A DNA stretch of 64,000 nucleotides, taken from Apium graveolens. Taxonomy: Eukaryota > Streptophyta > Magnoliopsida > Apiales > Apiaceae. The stretch spans positions 53,117,883 through 53,181,882 of the forward strand of contig NC_133647.1 of NCBI RefSeq assembly GCF_009905375.1, given 5' to 3'. A program made the position numbers and the translations under genes. Each line of letters opens with the position of its first letter. Position 1 is the first letter of the stretch. Below are positions 11,347 to 26,622 of this stretch, one piece after another. The notes beneath the pieces are model-generated. The model was not told where the DNA came from. It did no database searches and was given only the letters and a program-made list of their open reading frames with translations.

Positions 11347-11940
11347 TGTTAGGTCACACAACACTATAGAAGGGGGTTGAATACAGTGTAGAATACAATC
11401 AAATCGATTTCGAACACAAGTAACAATAAACAGATATATTCGATATAATAAACTCTGTTACAATGGAACTGTTTCTCTCAGTGATGAACAAATATCACGA
11501 GAGCTGCTAGGTAACAATGTATGATCTTCTCGATAATAATAACACATATAGTGTAAACCTATGTCTGTGTTTATATAGTACACATTTACAAGATAACTTC
11601 TAATTGATATGAAATATAATTCTGTCTCCTAAAATATATCAATCAGATATCTTATACAATTCTTTAAGTTCTCTAACTCTTTTCATGCATATCTTCTTTT
11701 GTATTAGTCTCGATCTTCTTTCCTGTAAATCAGATTCCTTCCTTTACTGTTAGTCCTCCCGTACTTAAGTTCTGATATCCATCTTCTGATATTTATCTTC
11801 TGATAATCTAAGTTCTGATATCCTTAAGTTCTAACTTCCAATAAGTACTGATTTCAGTAAGTACTGATATTTCCTTTTTATTAAGATCTGAAAACTAAAC
11901 ATGAAACATATTAGACATGACATCTCAAATATATCTAACA
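11347..11940 (-). repeat. Sirevirus 5' LTR (594 bp), minus strand
   Basis: It runs from TGTTAGGTCACA (plus-strand reading of its end) to ATCTAACA, the inverted terminal TG...CA structure expected of an LTR. It aligns in reverse complement with 3811-4409 and 49656-50272. The pyrimidine block near the LTR end (tagaagggggttgaata on the plus strand) and the clustered ATCAGAACTT/ATCAGTACTT words are shared. Confidence 0.9.
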
Positions 11941-12347
11941 TTGTCGATATCTCCAACCTTCATGTCTTCTTGACTTGTCGATATCTCTCTGAGTTCTCTG
12001 GTAGCTTTCCTGACTTCTTGATAAGTCATTTGGAGTTCTCGAATGACTTCTCTATAACACTAAATTTGTGACTTGTAGAGATCTTGACTTAGAGTATTTT
12101 TATCCAAACAGATTTATTCAACTCCAAGCTTCTTCAAAATTCTTCTGAGACATGATCTTATTGATCTTCTTCCAGATAGAATCTTTAGGCTTGATACTGT
12201 TTCAGGAAAAAGACTCCAATCTGTTCCTTTGCATTTTTACAGACTTTAAGTGTTACAAGTACAAATAAAAACTAAGATAACAATACAACTTACTTAGGGT
12301 TGACAAATTGTATTAGTCTTGTTAAGGTACAGGCGTCTTATGCAACA
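11941..12347 (-). repeat. LTR-X fragment (second Copia-like LTR family)
   Basis: This block matches the right-hand parts of the LTRs at 34470-35590 and 36938-38739. It has the GACTTGTCGATATCTC word repeated, the same ATGATC...GATCTTCTTCCAGA block, a (C/A)TTTTTACAGACT block and the same end, (G)CAACA at 12347. On the minus strand it therefore starts TGTTGC. Its left part was displaced by the Sirevirus insertion at 11940/11941. The coding body of the LTR-X family is not seen anywhere in the window. Confidence 0.75.
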
Positions 12348-12788
12348 GGTCCTTAAATACGTTTTTCCTTATTCAGTATTCGAAAAATAAAGTCTGCCTA
12401 TACAAGTTAACGGAATACTATCAGGTGTTTAAAAAAAATTGTGCAGGCACTCTCGTAATACTTTTATAATTGATCTATTTTTCTGCAAAAAAATAATAAT
12501 TATTGGAGCCATTTCCGTGCAATTAAGTCCAATAATGAAAATTTATTAGTTAATAATTAAATTCAAAAATTAAAATACAAAATAAAAAAAATTAAGGCAA
12601 GGCACAGGCCGCGCACGGCATATAGGCCAACACATACCACGCGTCAATAAGCCACAGAACGACGTGACTGGATCACTATAAAAGCTAAGCTGATATACAC
12701 GACTATAATTCTACACCAAATAACCATAAAACATCTGAACCGTGTAAGAGATCAGAAACTAAAAGGAACCATCGCCAAAAGATCAAAC
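12348..12788 (+). promoter_or_regulatory. DHAR upstream region, TATA box and 5' leader
   Basis: This stretch of about 440 bp lies between the LTR-X end and the DHAR start codon. A good TATA box, TATAAAA at 12677-12683, lies 106 bp before the ATG, placing transcription start near 12710 and giving a leader of about 80 bases. A GC-rich island (12600-12665) with ACGTG-type and CACGCG words stands directly upstream of the TATA box in otherwise AT-rich DNA. ACGTG cores are typical of bZIP/bHLH binding sites; that these are used is inference. Confidence 0.6.
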
Positions 12789-15785
<2,997 letters not shown>

Positions 15786-15940
15786 GGTTATTTCATGTAT
15801 TCACACTATTAGCAGGAGTTGCAATGTATGTTGGTAATAAGACCTTAACGTGTGTGGTCTGAGATGTTGGTCCTATTTCTAATAATTGTACTCTGTGTAT
15901 ACTCTGAGATTGAATAAATGTTCCAGATTTAATGTCGTCA
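15786..15940 (+). terminator. DHAR 3' UTR and polyadenylation signal
   Basis: After the stop codon at 15783-15785 comes a T-rich 3' UTR with the canonical signal AATAAA at 15913-15918, preceded by TG/TA-rich stretches of the kind seen upstream of plant poly(A) sites. Confidence 0.6.
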
Positions 15941-18370
15941 TGTTAGGTAAATAGCCGTGTTTGTATATCTGCCACCACTTTCAGCAACAATTCTTAAACC
16001 CATCTTTCCCCTCATACAGAGGATTGCTCAGATGTGCATCCATCTATTCAAGTATGTGTTTTGGACTTTTGGTAGATAGTGAACTTGCTCATAACAATGT
16101 TATTAGAGAAAACCCAAAAACTCTTGCTCTCGTAGTATCACTCTCAACTCCCTTTGAAGGAGGTATACAAGTATTGGCGATGACACAAATGCTCTCCCTT
16201 TTTCTGCTCATCTTGGTTTGATTTTCCAGATTCTTGATAAAAACGGAATGATGACAACCTTGATACATTTTTTTGGATATTGACCAGGGAACATGTTGGT
16301 GGGTAAATGATGCTCTCTATTTTCCAATATGAAGCCCAACTTCATGATAGGCCCTTTAGCTGTTGTCCTCAATGTTGTCTATAATCCTCACCTCTGAACT
16401 ATTGAACAACCCTATCTGTAGGGTGCACGTTGCCAACATGGACATGCCATAACGTCAATTAGTCAGACATGCTTTTTTATGATTTGACATGTCTTTTTAC
16501 TAATTTTTTTTATATTTTTAATAATTATTTTAATACTAGAAATATTCAGAAATAATAAATATAATTCTAAAATATTTACATATATTTGAATATCTAAAAC
16601 GTTACTAATATATTTGAGTATAATGATATTATTCGGTTGTTACTATCAATTAACTTTAATTTTATATTCAAGTTCACTGTATATTAGTATAACAATTATG
16701 TTTTAAATTTTATTATATTTAATTGATAAATGACATGCTAATTGGGCATACTTTTTGGCAAAAAGTATATTTATAAACATGCCTTCGGGGAGTCCCGTGA
16801 CAGGTACCCTACCTATTTGGCTATTTAGCCGGGGGAAATACTACCGGAAACATGTTAAAAATGATTTAAGTTCTTTGCAATATATTTAATCTATGTGATA
16901 CAGTGCTGAGAGTTTATTATGATCAATTGAATGTAGATCAGACAAATTAGTCATTTTGCCCAGAGCAAGATAATATTAATTCTAGATTTCTGCATATAAA
17001 TTTGTTCTGTGAAAATAAAACTAAAAAATGTTCATGTCTTTTGAATACAAATATCCATTTTTGATTTTAGTAGTTGATTACCTTAGAATGCTCTTACAGA
17101 CTGTGACATATCTTCCCGTGGAGTCACATCCTACATAAATTTTGTACTATAAAACAATAACTAAAGCCGGTGCATTAGATATGCTGTTAAATAATTTGAT
17201 TCTCACAGTAAAATGTTTGCTTCGAATTACGATTACAACAAGTTACGACAACTATTAATATATTCCCAGGTCCACTTCTTTAAAGCCCATATTTTGGGTC
17301 AATATATTCTGAAATCCACTTCTTTAAACCTGTATTTTGGCGACGGGAATCGATTCTTTTTATTAATTGAATCTAAAATTTTGTCCGAACTTGACTCGTT
17401 TAGTTTCAGTTTAGCTAAACGAACTGATTTTAACACTTAATTGAGCATAAACATTTACATAAATTCGACTTGTTTAATTTCATGAATCGAGTTGAACTGG
17501 TTCATTTAAATTAAAAGAAACAAGATTTTTGCTCGAACTTGATTTGTTTAATTAAATGAGATAAGTCGAACGAGTTCAGTTAAATGAGTTCGAGACATGC
17601 GAGCTCACGAGCAGCCGGATCCAAATTACGGCTCTACTTCTTTTGCTTCATTTTAACTTAATTTATAATCTACTTCTACTTTTACTTCTACATTACCAAG
17701 TACCAATGGTTCTTTAGCTTATTCGTTTGATGATAATGCAGTTACGGAGCGAAAGATTTCAAACTCCAGTCGACATGTGCTTGTAAAGATCAGATTCCTT
17801 TTTAAAAGAAAATTCTGGAATAAAATTTGAGAATAATTATGTTTTAATTATAATATATCTTTAAACAATTAAAATTTAATAAGTTACAAGACAAGCATGT
17901 CGTCCAATTTATTTTTTTCTGATTTTTTCGATTTTAGTTTCAAGTTCACACTCAGATACTTTATCTGATTATTAAAATTTTATTATATTAAAATTTATTA
18001 TAAATCAGAAATAGTTCATTTGTCTTTCTCTCATCGAACTCATTAAATTTTTTAAAAATTATTATTTATAGAGGATTTTTTAAGTAGTACAAGAAGAATT
18101 AAATTAAAAGGAATTTACTCGAATTAAAACTTATACAGATAGTTCTGAACCAAGATTCCAACTGTCTAAAAACTTTCTATTTGTGTCATTCCCTAATTCT
18201 GACATGTCACACAATTATTGGTAACAGCTTCACATATATCAATCTAATGATAGATTCTCCATTTGGAACCTTGTAAATAATATTAGTACTCCATCCGTAT
18301 ATTCATTTTTAAGGACCACAAGGTTCCCCTTGTGAAAGATTTGTTATTATATTGATCAACAAATACAAAC
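15941..18370. other. intergenic DNA
   Basis: No coding region could be supported. A short frame at 15961-16221 has no recognisable features. From 16430 to 16800 the DNA is very AT-rich with loosely inverted flanks containing gacatg words, perhaps an old MITE. From about 17340 to 17640 repeated words of the type gaactcg/cgtttaa occur in both orientations, an old dispersed repeat of unknown class. The rest is unstructured AT-rich sequence between the 3' ends of the two host genes, which are convergent. Confidence 0.5.
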
Positions 18371-18376
18371 TTTATT
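18371..18376 (-). terminator. polyadenylation signal of the minus-strand small gene
   Basis: TTTATT on the plus strand is AATAAA on the minus strand, 62-67 bases downstream of the stop codon of the gene at 18438-20278. Confidence 0.5.
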
Positions 18377-18437
18377 TATGCAACAGCAGTAGATCTCTTT
18401 CTCTGAGCTACTAATGTATTTGAGCATGTTTCTGCAT

Positions 18438-20278
18438 TCAGTCATCGGAATCTTTGGACTGATCGCCTTTCGAATTCTGAGACCGATGATCAGATATCAT
18501 CTTCTGAATCATCTCGTCTGTTTCTGATTCCGACATTCGATCTGATTTGTTCTGAGATTGAGAATAAGCATCAAAGAACTCCTTGTTTTCCTTCTCCAGC
18601 TCCTTCCACACTGCATGCATGTGGCCAATCAGTAAACTTTTTTCATCCTAAAAAATGTGTTACTTAATTACATGATTACTTCCAATATACTAGTCATTTT
18701 ACATACAATCCCCATGCAGTTGCAGTTGATGTATAATCACTTTCTAGATTGCATTCTGCAACAAAGTACTATTTTACATTATTGAAAATAAAAAAGAGGA
18801 GGAGATATTTAGCAAAAAAAAAGAAAAAGAAGAGGAGATATCATGGTTCTTTTGAATACGTTTAAATCTCTATAAATTAATAAAATTGGGATCATGGAAC
18901 TTTAATCATTAAGAGAGGTATTTATTAATCGATTTAAGAAATATTTGAACATCAAATAAATTTAAAATTTTAATTATACAAATTTAAATAGATTATCTCC
19001 GCTAATTTATATATTGTACTTACTTTAGTGTTTATACGTTATGAATTTAAAGATTATTAAAAATAATGCTGAGAAATATGTTCAACGCAATAGAAGGCAA
19101 AAAATACTTAAAACACACTAAAACAACTTTTCGATTCAGTTCGGAAGCATCATTCGAAGCATCACACCTCAACCTTTATGCAATAATAAAGATTAGGAAT
19201 GAGTTTCAAATAGGTTTACTTAAAGAAAAAGTTATAGAATACTAGAATCATATTGTACAAAACTGTAATATATAGATATATGGTTTTTATGAATATGAAA
19301 ATTTATTAATTTATGATATTATTGGGACCATATATCTATACGAGGATTTTCTAAAAATTATTTTCTTATTATCTTATCGAAATTGATCCTTTTTTGAACT
19401 GGACCAAGTCGGAATCGGAAAAAAAAAATATTATTTTCAAAAAATATTAATTTAAAGAGCATAAATTATTTGTAGAGGTTTTAATATGTTGTTTATTTAC
19501 AAATCAATATTCAGAATATTTGACCTGATACATAAAAAACAAGGTGTGCAGACCTAAGTTTAATCTCAAATCAGATCAAGCAAACCATATACCTCCTCAG
19601 GCTCCTCTATAGAACTTCTATTTCAATAGTATTGAGAAGTTTATAGCCAATCCTTTCTAAAGATCATATCAGCCAAGAAAACTTTTAATTAAATCCCTAA
19701 TTTTCCCAGAGAGGTTTCCCTTCTACATCCCTCATTTTGCTATTATACACATGTGCAACCTTATTTAGTATTTGAACATTAGGTTTGTAGAAGGTTCTTT
19801 TAAGGAACTTTTATAATGTGTGACAGGTGGGGGAGGGGGCTGGGGGATCACTTGTTTTTTTACAACTGAAGTATATAGTAACACAGCAAGTTAATTAAGA
19901 TCAGTTCATCAGCCCAATACGTACAAAGGCAGATATGTGGTTATGCAGGTTTTTTATTGCTGTTTTTAGTTCCAATGAATTAAACAGTAACAAAAATGAC
20001 AAAGCAGATGAGGCAACAAACCAGTGGAAGTTATGACAGGTTCAATGTTTGCATGTTTTTTTAGGGCTTCCATGCAGTCTTCTTTTGTCATGTGGAAGAT
20101 CAAACACTTCTCGATCATATGTTGTACCTAAACAACCAAAAGCCATACGGAACTTTGTGATCAGTAACTAGAAATATAGTAAAGGAACATGCATTCAACA
20201 TTTCAACTAAATAAATTTACAGGTATCTTGATCAAATATGAATACCATATGTATGTACGAAGTTGAAGAGTCACCCAT
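18438..20278 (-). CDS. small plant-specific protein, A_thal_3526 / TIGR01589 family, three exons
   Basis: Minus-strand exons: 20246-20278 (11 codons from the ATG), 20022-20127, and 18438-18610. They join in frame through GT-AG introns of 118 and 1411 bp to give 103 residues. The core reads Tyr-Ile-His-Met-Val-Gln-His-Met-Ile-Glu-Lys-Cys-Leu, then Met-Thr-Lys-Glu-Asp-Cys-Met-Glu-Ala-Leu, then Val-Trp-Lys-Glu-Leu-Glu-Lys-Glu-Asn and Phe-Phe. This is the pattern I know from the plant family annotated as uncharacterised domain A_thal_3526 (TIGR01589), also described as plant protein 1589 of unknown function. The C-terminal 45 residues are hydrophilic, rich in Ser, Asp, Lys and Gln, and probably disordered. 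No catalytic motif, signal peptide or membrane segment is visible. The function is unknown. An extra 5' non-coding exon is possible near 24775-24840. It is convergent with DHAR. Confidence 0.85.
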
Positions 20279-23200
20279 AATCACTCCCGAGCCTTTATCT
20301 ATATGCTATTTGATAGATAAATGTGTTGTTTGGTTTACTAATCAGGTAGTAAACCTGTAAACAGCTGAGGAACAAAAACAGAACACCAGGGAGAACCTGG
20401 AACTGATGTATAATATTAGTGCTATAGAGGTAGAATAGATCATGAGCTGAGATACTACAGGAGAATAGTTGAATATATAGTATCATCAGGAATAAGAAGA
20501 AATTTAATTGTGGGGCTAAGACTAAAGAATCCCACGTGGGAGATTGCTTATAATTGGTGGAGAAGGGATTAGAAGAGATTTTGCATACGAAACTTTGGTT
20601 GTCTTATAGGAAGCCATTTGGCAGAGCCATTCTACGTGACAACTGGGTCCTTCCTAGTTCCTACATAGAAATTCTGCACAATGTATAGACAAATTAACCA
20701 CACCCAAAATCCTACTATTTTAGCTAAATTATCTTATGTCACCAATTACAGCATGCCACATGGCATTACTTATCAGATTTTTTATCTTTCTTGCGAGTAA
20801 AAATTGGTGTTGCCACTACTTGTATATCTGAGGTGATACTTCTGGCATAATGTAAGTGTACATGTGATGTTTTGTAATGTATATGATTGGGAATCAAAGC
20901 CTACAGTAACCAGGCCAACCAATTAAACAGTCATATGTCTTGGTTTCTATCTGGTATGTGCCATTGGATCTCTAAAATTTGTAATCAGATCACTGTCTTG
21001 TTGCTATTATATCTCTCCCTATCATTCTCTTCCCACCCTTCTCTAGAAAGACCAGTCCTTGTGGGGATGGTATTATTATATCTACCATCAACATAAAGTT
21101 TTTTGGCACATCAATCAGCCATTTAGAACATTAAAGAAGGCTAGCCTTTCATTTATAATCTTTGAGGGTGAAATAATAATTGGAGATTATAAATCCATAG
21201 GCCCATCGAACATAATTATTATCTTATATCACTTATTAATCTCTAATATTCTAAAAAGAGAGTAGATATTTACTTTAGTAAGGATGGTTCTTCCTGATGC
21301 ATAAAGACTTATGTCTTCTTCCTTTGAGTTTGACAGGCTTGTCTTTTCTTTTTGCTGATTATTTCACCGCATTGACATACATATCTGATATAGAATACAT
21401 ATAATACAATCAATTGTTCCTACACAATAGGCCAACTAGCAAAGGGCCTCACATCCGAACATTGTGAAATTGACAGTAAATGGGTCCAGATTCGCAGCAA
21501 ATGTTTGTTATGAGCACGGCTCCAACAATCATATCCATATGGAATTGTTAGAGTCATCATATACACTTATTAAATTTTCTCAAAGAATTGCTGCAGAAAT
21601 GCACCAATTTGTTGTCAGGAAAAATGAACGTCACCATGAATTAAAAAGTATACATTTAAGAATAATGTGAACTTTAGATAAACTAAAATCGTGCAAGTAT
21701 ACAGATGACACAGTTAAGAAAGCTGGGCATGTTTCATGTATAAGTAAACATTATAACCATGTTTACTGTACTGCATACATGAATTTTTTATCTGGGATTG
21801 GGCACCTCATTCTAGTTCTCACAATATCCTGTTTAGTGTCATTTGAAATCTGTTTTTTCAATCACAATACCGACTGACTAATGAAAGAATTACAATTATT
21901 ATGGTCTCACCAAGACTTAGCAGGAGGAATGTATTGAAATACTCAGATGTTCATACCATGTGCGAATGCGCTCACCGATTTATAAAAATAAAATTAAGTA
22001 CTATAAGCTTTGTGCTCTTTCTAAAGCGAAATACCTTGTTCTCCTTTAACCTGCACTCTTAATTAAGTATAATATTTTCATTTATAATTATTTTGGGCTT
22101 TTTTAACCTTGTTCTCTAAAGCGGATAAGCCGCACTCAATTTCTTCACTGAATATACGTGCTCACCAACTATTGTGATCTTTAATGTATCACAGTTATCC
22201 CTGTTTATAATATATATATAGTCAGCACAAATATACAAGATTTTGTAGTTTAGATAAATGATACAAATTTGCACTTGAGAAATGAAAAAGGAAGGGTTTC
22301 AAACTGAAGAAGAATTGCTTCTAGTATTACCTGGTATATACAAACATAGAAGTGAAATTTCTATTTCCAGTTATTCTTAGACACCCCCTGACCCGGATTT
22401 GAAATTATTAAATTCTCATTCCCAAACCAACACACTTGCATGCCAAATGCATCCTTAGATATACCTTATCTAGTCATACGACGGGTCGACGACTGACGTA
22501 GATAGAAATCACATAGAAGAAAAAATATCAGTACATCTGGTAACTGATATGTATTCAAATAATTTAGGAATCCTATGTTTCTCTGACATGATTATGTTTG
22601 AAGGCACCCATCTGAAATAAGGAACACCAAAGCACATTCAACAGAACAATTAGTTTACACTTCTTTTGTCCTTTTTGTCTTATTTTTCTTGAAAATGTGA
22701 AATAGCTTAGCCTTCTACCAGGTAACTGCAACAACCTAGTACATGTTCTATGCCAATTATTGGGTCTCCGATGTCAGTTTTACATTAATTATCTATCTCT
22801 AGGAGTCAGATATTAGTAATGCAGATTAAGCAATAGATATGTGTTAACACGTTACTCTTTTAGGGTACATAGTAAAGATTATCTAGTCAATTTAAACACA
22901 ACCATATAGTTTCTTTACCCAAATATCAATATTCCTAGTATTAGGAGAGTAAAAGACCTTATTCTATAGTACTTTTAGCCTGGCTATTGTCTCCATTGTT
23001 CTGTCATGTGTCAACACCACTACTATATTTAGCATATATATCTTTATTAATACAAGGATTTATTTTAGAACTTTATATTAATCTTATAAATTGTTTTCAT
23101 TAACTAAACGGATGGTACAATATTCAAATCACTCTCAGACTCTCAATTCCTAGCCCAGTCATCTACTTGTGCTAATTGGATACTTCAAGGTTCAAGCTTT

Positions 23201-25139
23201 TTAGGTACCTATCTATCAGGTATAACTCTCTTGTTTTTACTATTGTTTTCTTCCACATATTGGATGTTAGCTCACACAAAGAATAAGTTGTCTGGTGCCG
23301 TTTCTCAGCCAACGAGCATAGATAGAAATAAAGCATATCTTGTATATCACTCACTCGGATTTTACCTCAAAATGCAGTGTCTTTGGTCTATCAATTGGTT
23401 GTTTTTTCATATGACAGACAAAGGTCCCCCTACAAGACGTCTTTTAGTTAGATGTAAAGTTCATAGAAAATTAAATCTTCCACTGATCTTTACAGATATA
23501 GGTGATCCACCACATGGGGACGATATTTCATGGAACTCTATAGTTTACAGCTGAAGCGGCCTAAAAATATTACTTTCTCATATTCTAAATTTCTTTGCTC
23601 ATCCAGTAGATGAGAGAACGAGCTAAACAAGTTAAATGAATTAGTTCAATTATCTGCACACTTTATACTTAAAAAACACACACACATTTGACTGCATAGC
23701 ATTGGAGAAATTATAGAAAGAAAACAAATTGGACAAATCTTATGACAGGTCACAATAATGGTGAAGGTAAAACATAGGCTTAACCAAGGTACTCAACTTA
23801 GTAAGATTTTGTTACGGGACCAGCAATTCGGAATAGGTTGTGCCCAAGTCCCAACATGTCTCCTAATTGCTCTGTGCACAGTGTGATGTGTGGATCAGGA
23901 GAACTTAATATTTTGAAGGCCGGAGAAAGTTGCGTTGTTTAAGCCAGTAAACTGGTACATGATGATCAGCATATAGTAAACTGGTACTTGACAGGTTACC
24001 AGTGGCAGTGGAACTAGAAAACAGTGGTTATAATAATTTGTAAACTTAAAAATAATTAAGCAGCACAACTTATTGTTTCTCCAATGCATTCCTATATCTC
24101 ATGATCTCCGTGTAATCATTTGATAGAAAAACACCTTAAACTTTTAGTAAAAGGTTGGGATAAGCTATTAGAACTCTGTAAAAAGTGGTTATATAGACTA
24201 TGATCAGGTTAATCATAGTCCCCACAATCAAAATTAAGAGAAGAAGAAATTAATTAAACGGCTAATGGCTACAGCATGAATATCCTCCCAACAAATTCAA
24301 TCAGAAATGATCAGCAAACCCTAATAAGACTTGCAAAATTTAAATCAATAATCGATATATATCATGCATGTTGAGAAAAATAGAATCACAAAGGTACATT
24401 GAATTTAGGATCACAATTGCTTTGGAATCTTTACCTTCTTTAGACTCCTACATGCTAAAAAACCTTAATGTCGAGAACAGTTTGTTCTTGGCACACCTTT
24501 TGTTACCCGCTTATCCCCTAAGTTTGTACTTAAACCTGTTTCAATAAACGTGGGAAAATAAATTTATTCCTTAGATAAGAGTACAAGCAGGAAAAAACCA
24601 ACATTATGACAAGTTTGACAACTATTGTACTCAATGACCATTGATCAAATCTCCTGCAACTTGCAACTTCTAGTAATTCCTTTTAGCTGAATAAAGAACC
24701 TGGCAGAAAGACAGGGTATGCACAGGAACACGGGTAATTAAAGGCTAAAGCAGTGTAAATTTTTTATTACATACCTTGAATCGGTGCATTCTTTAGGGTT
24801 TGGAAGAGAGACCTTGTTGCTTTTTAGGCCCAACATACATAAGATTATGGATGGAATCATGGAACTATGAAAAACAATTTTAACAGTACAAAAGTGCAGC
24901 TGAATTATGCGAGTGCATAATGCATTATAATGAAAAAATTGTAATTTTTTAAATAATTTTTATAATTATAAAAGTATCCCTCACATATTTATATTAAACA
25001 TATTTTGCATCCGAGTATGAAAGATCAAAATCCTTTAATTATCCTAAAACAAAATATTGGAAGACCAGTTTAGCGTTTTTATTTGAACAAAATCTATATA
25101 TACTAAACACGTGTTATGTACCTTTGAGTAATTGTTTTT
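20279..25139. other. upstream and intergenic DNA
   Basis: Nothing coding could be supported in about 4.9 kb. Frames at 20887-21265 and 23231-23554 show neither domain patterns nor exon-like boundaries. The only gene-like signal is on the minus strand at 24775-24840: a stretch with an open frame and aaccctaaagaa-type leader sequence ends in AAG followed by gtatgt, a good donor. It could be a 5' exon of the small gene at 18438-20278 or of nothing. The remainder is AT-rich DNA without clear repeats. Confidence 0.4.
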
Positions 25140-26110
25140 TAATAATTTTATTTTAAATAGTATAAAAATTATAGACATTAAAAAAATCATAATTATATAA
25201 ACTCGTTCTATTAACCAAGTCTAAATAATTATATATTTTGGATATTATTTTGTGTTAGAACGAATGTGTAGTTTACATTTTTTTTGCCCGATATCATTAT
25301 ATTGATTAACAAATTATCTTTCAATTCTTAATTTTATCTTTATCAGGTTCAATAGTATAATTTTTTTAGCAGCATTTATTATTTTGTTTTAGCTCAATGC
25401 TGCAAATTCAACTAACTACATTTAGTTTTTCTTTTAGTCTGCATTAATTGTATAATTTTGTTCAAATCCGGATGAATAGTGCGTATTATTTTCTATTATC
25501 CCGAGACCATTATACCTATCAACAAATTATCTTTGATCCTAAATTTGTTTTAAACTCGTTCAATAGTATATTCTTTTTTTTACCGGGTGAATAATATATA
25601 TTTCTTATTTATATTATTTTAAATAGTATAGATATTCATATTACAATTATTGGAAAAACCAGTTATTATGTAAACTCGTTATATCAATCACAAAATGGTT
25701 TGTTTTTAATTTTAATTCAGTTGGGTTGAATATTATTTTATTTTAACCCGAATGAGTAATATATATTATTTTAATTTTCCCTAATGTCATTATATCAATC
25801 AATGAATTATCTTTTAATTCTATTTTTTATGCCATTCAATAATATAATTTTTTTAACGCATCAGCTGTATATATTATTTTATTTTGACCCGATGTAGCAA
25901 ATTCAACTTACTATATTTAGTTTTTTTAGCACGTATTAATAGTATAATTTTGTTAAAATCTCAATTGATAGTGTATATTATTTTAATATTTTCAATTATC
26001 CTAGGGCCATTATTACCTATCAACGAATTATTTTTTTATTTTAATTTTATTTTAGACATGTTCAACAGTTTAAATTTTTTGCCCGGGTAAATAGAAAATA
26101 TTATTTTGTT
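25140..26110 (+). repeat. degenerate tandem duplication, unit about 490 bp
   Basis: Two head-to-tail copies can be followed, roughly 25140-25625 and 25630-26110. Landmarks recur about 494 bp apart, for example the caaattcaact...tacatttagtttt block at 25397 and again at 25891. Within each unit a shorter motif, ccattatacctatcaacaaattatctt, also recurs. The DNA is extremely AT-rich and non-coding. Confidence 0.6.
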
Positions 26111-26622
26111 TTGACCCGATGCCATTATATAAATTTACTTCTATATGTATTTATATATTTATTTTGTGAATATTAATCTATTAATAAGAGTATTTCATGT
26201 TAAATATAACTATAAATTTAGAGAATAACCAGACGACCATGCGACAAAACAAAACTTTAAATATTTCATCTTTATAATAATATAATAGATATAGTTTAGA
26301 TAGATTTTAAATATTATTTTCTGTTTAAAATATAATATTAGAAAATATTGGTGTCCTATTTTAATTTTGTTTTTCTATTTTAAATATACTACATGTGACC
26401 AGACGATCAATAACCAAATTTTTAATATTTCATTTTTTATATAATAGCGTAGATAGATAATATAGCACATAAACATATATTTTAGATAGATGGCATATAA
26501 AAGTAAGCTTAACATTGTTAGTTATAGTCATGCAAGGTGCATGTTTTACGTCTTGTCCTATTGACAAGTTTCTTTCATAATATCTTAATATTCAGTATTA
26601 CTTTCTCAATCTGATTGGATCT

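Larger units (their letters stand above)
4410..11940 (-). mobile_element. Sirevirus-type Copia retrotransposon, minus strand, truncated by insertion
   Basis: Read on the minus strand this element has its 5' LTR at 11347-11940, primer-binding site at 11333-11344, gag to 8951, pol to 6410, a long spacer and a small 3' ORF to 4730. It stops abruptly at 4410 where the plus-strand element begins, so its accessory ORF and 3' LTR are presumably beyond the left edge. Nearly every ORF is broken and about 0.8 kb of reverse transcriptase is missing. The right flank is LTR-X sequence beginning ttgtc, the predicted target-site duplication. Confidence 0.85.

Noticed and set aside
15961..16221. 86-codon frame downstream of DHAR
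   Set aside because: Located right after the DHAR poly(A) region, unlike any family I know, and without splice or promoter signals.
16430..16800. Possible MITE with gacatg-containing flanks
   Set aside because: The inverted similarity is weak and no target-site duplication could be identified.
20887..21265. Two overlapping plus-strand frames
   Set aside because: No domain pattern, no exon-like borders and ordinary AT-rich surroundings; length is within chance expectation.
23231..23554. 107-codon plus-strand frame
   Set aside because: No recognisable motif, starts in AT-rich sequence with no promoter or splice context; left as intergenic.
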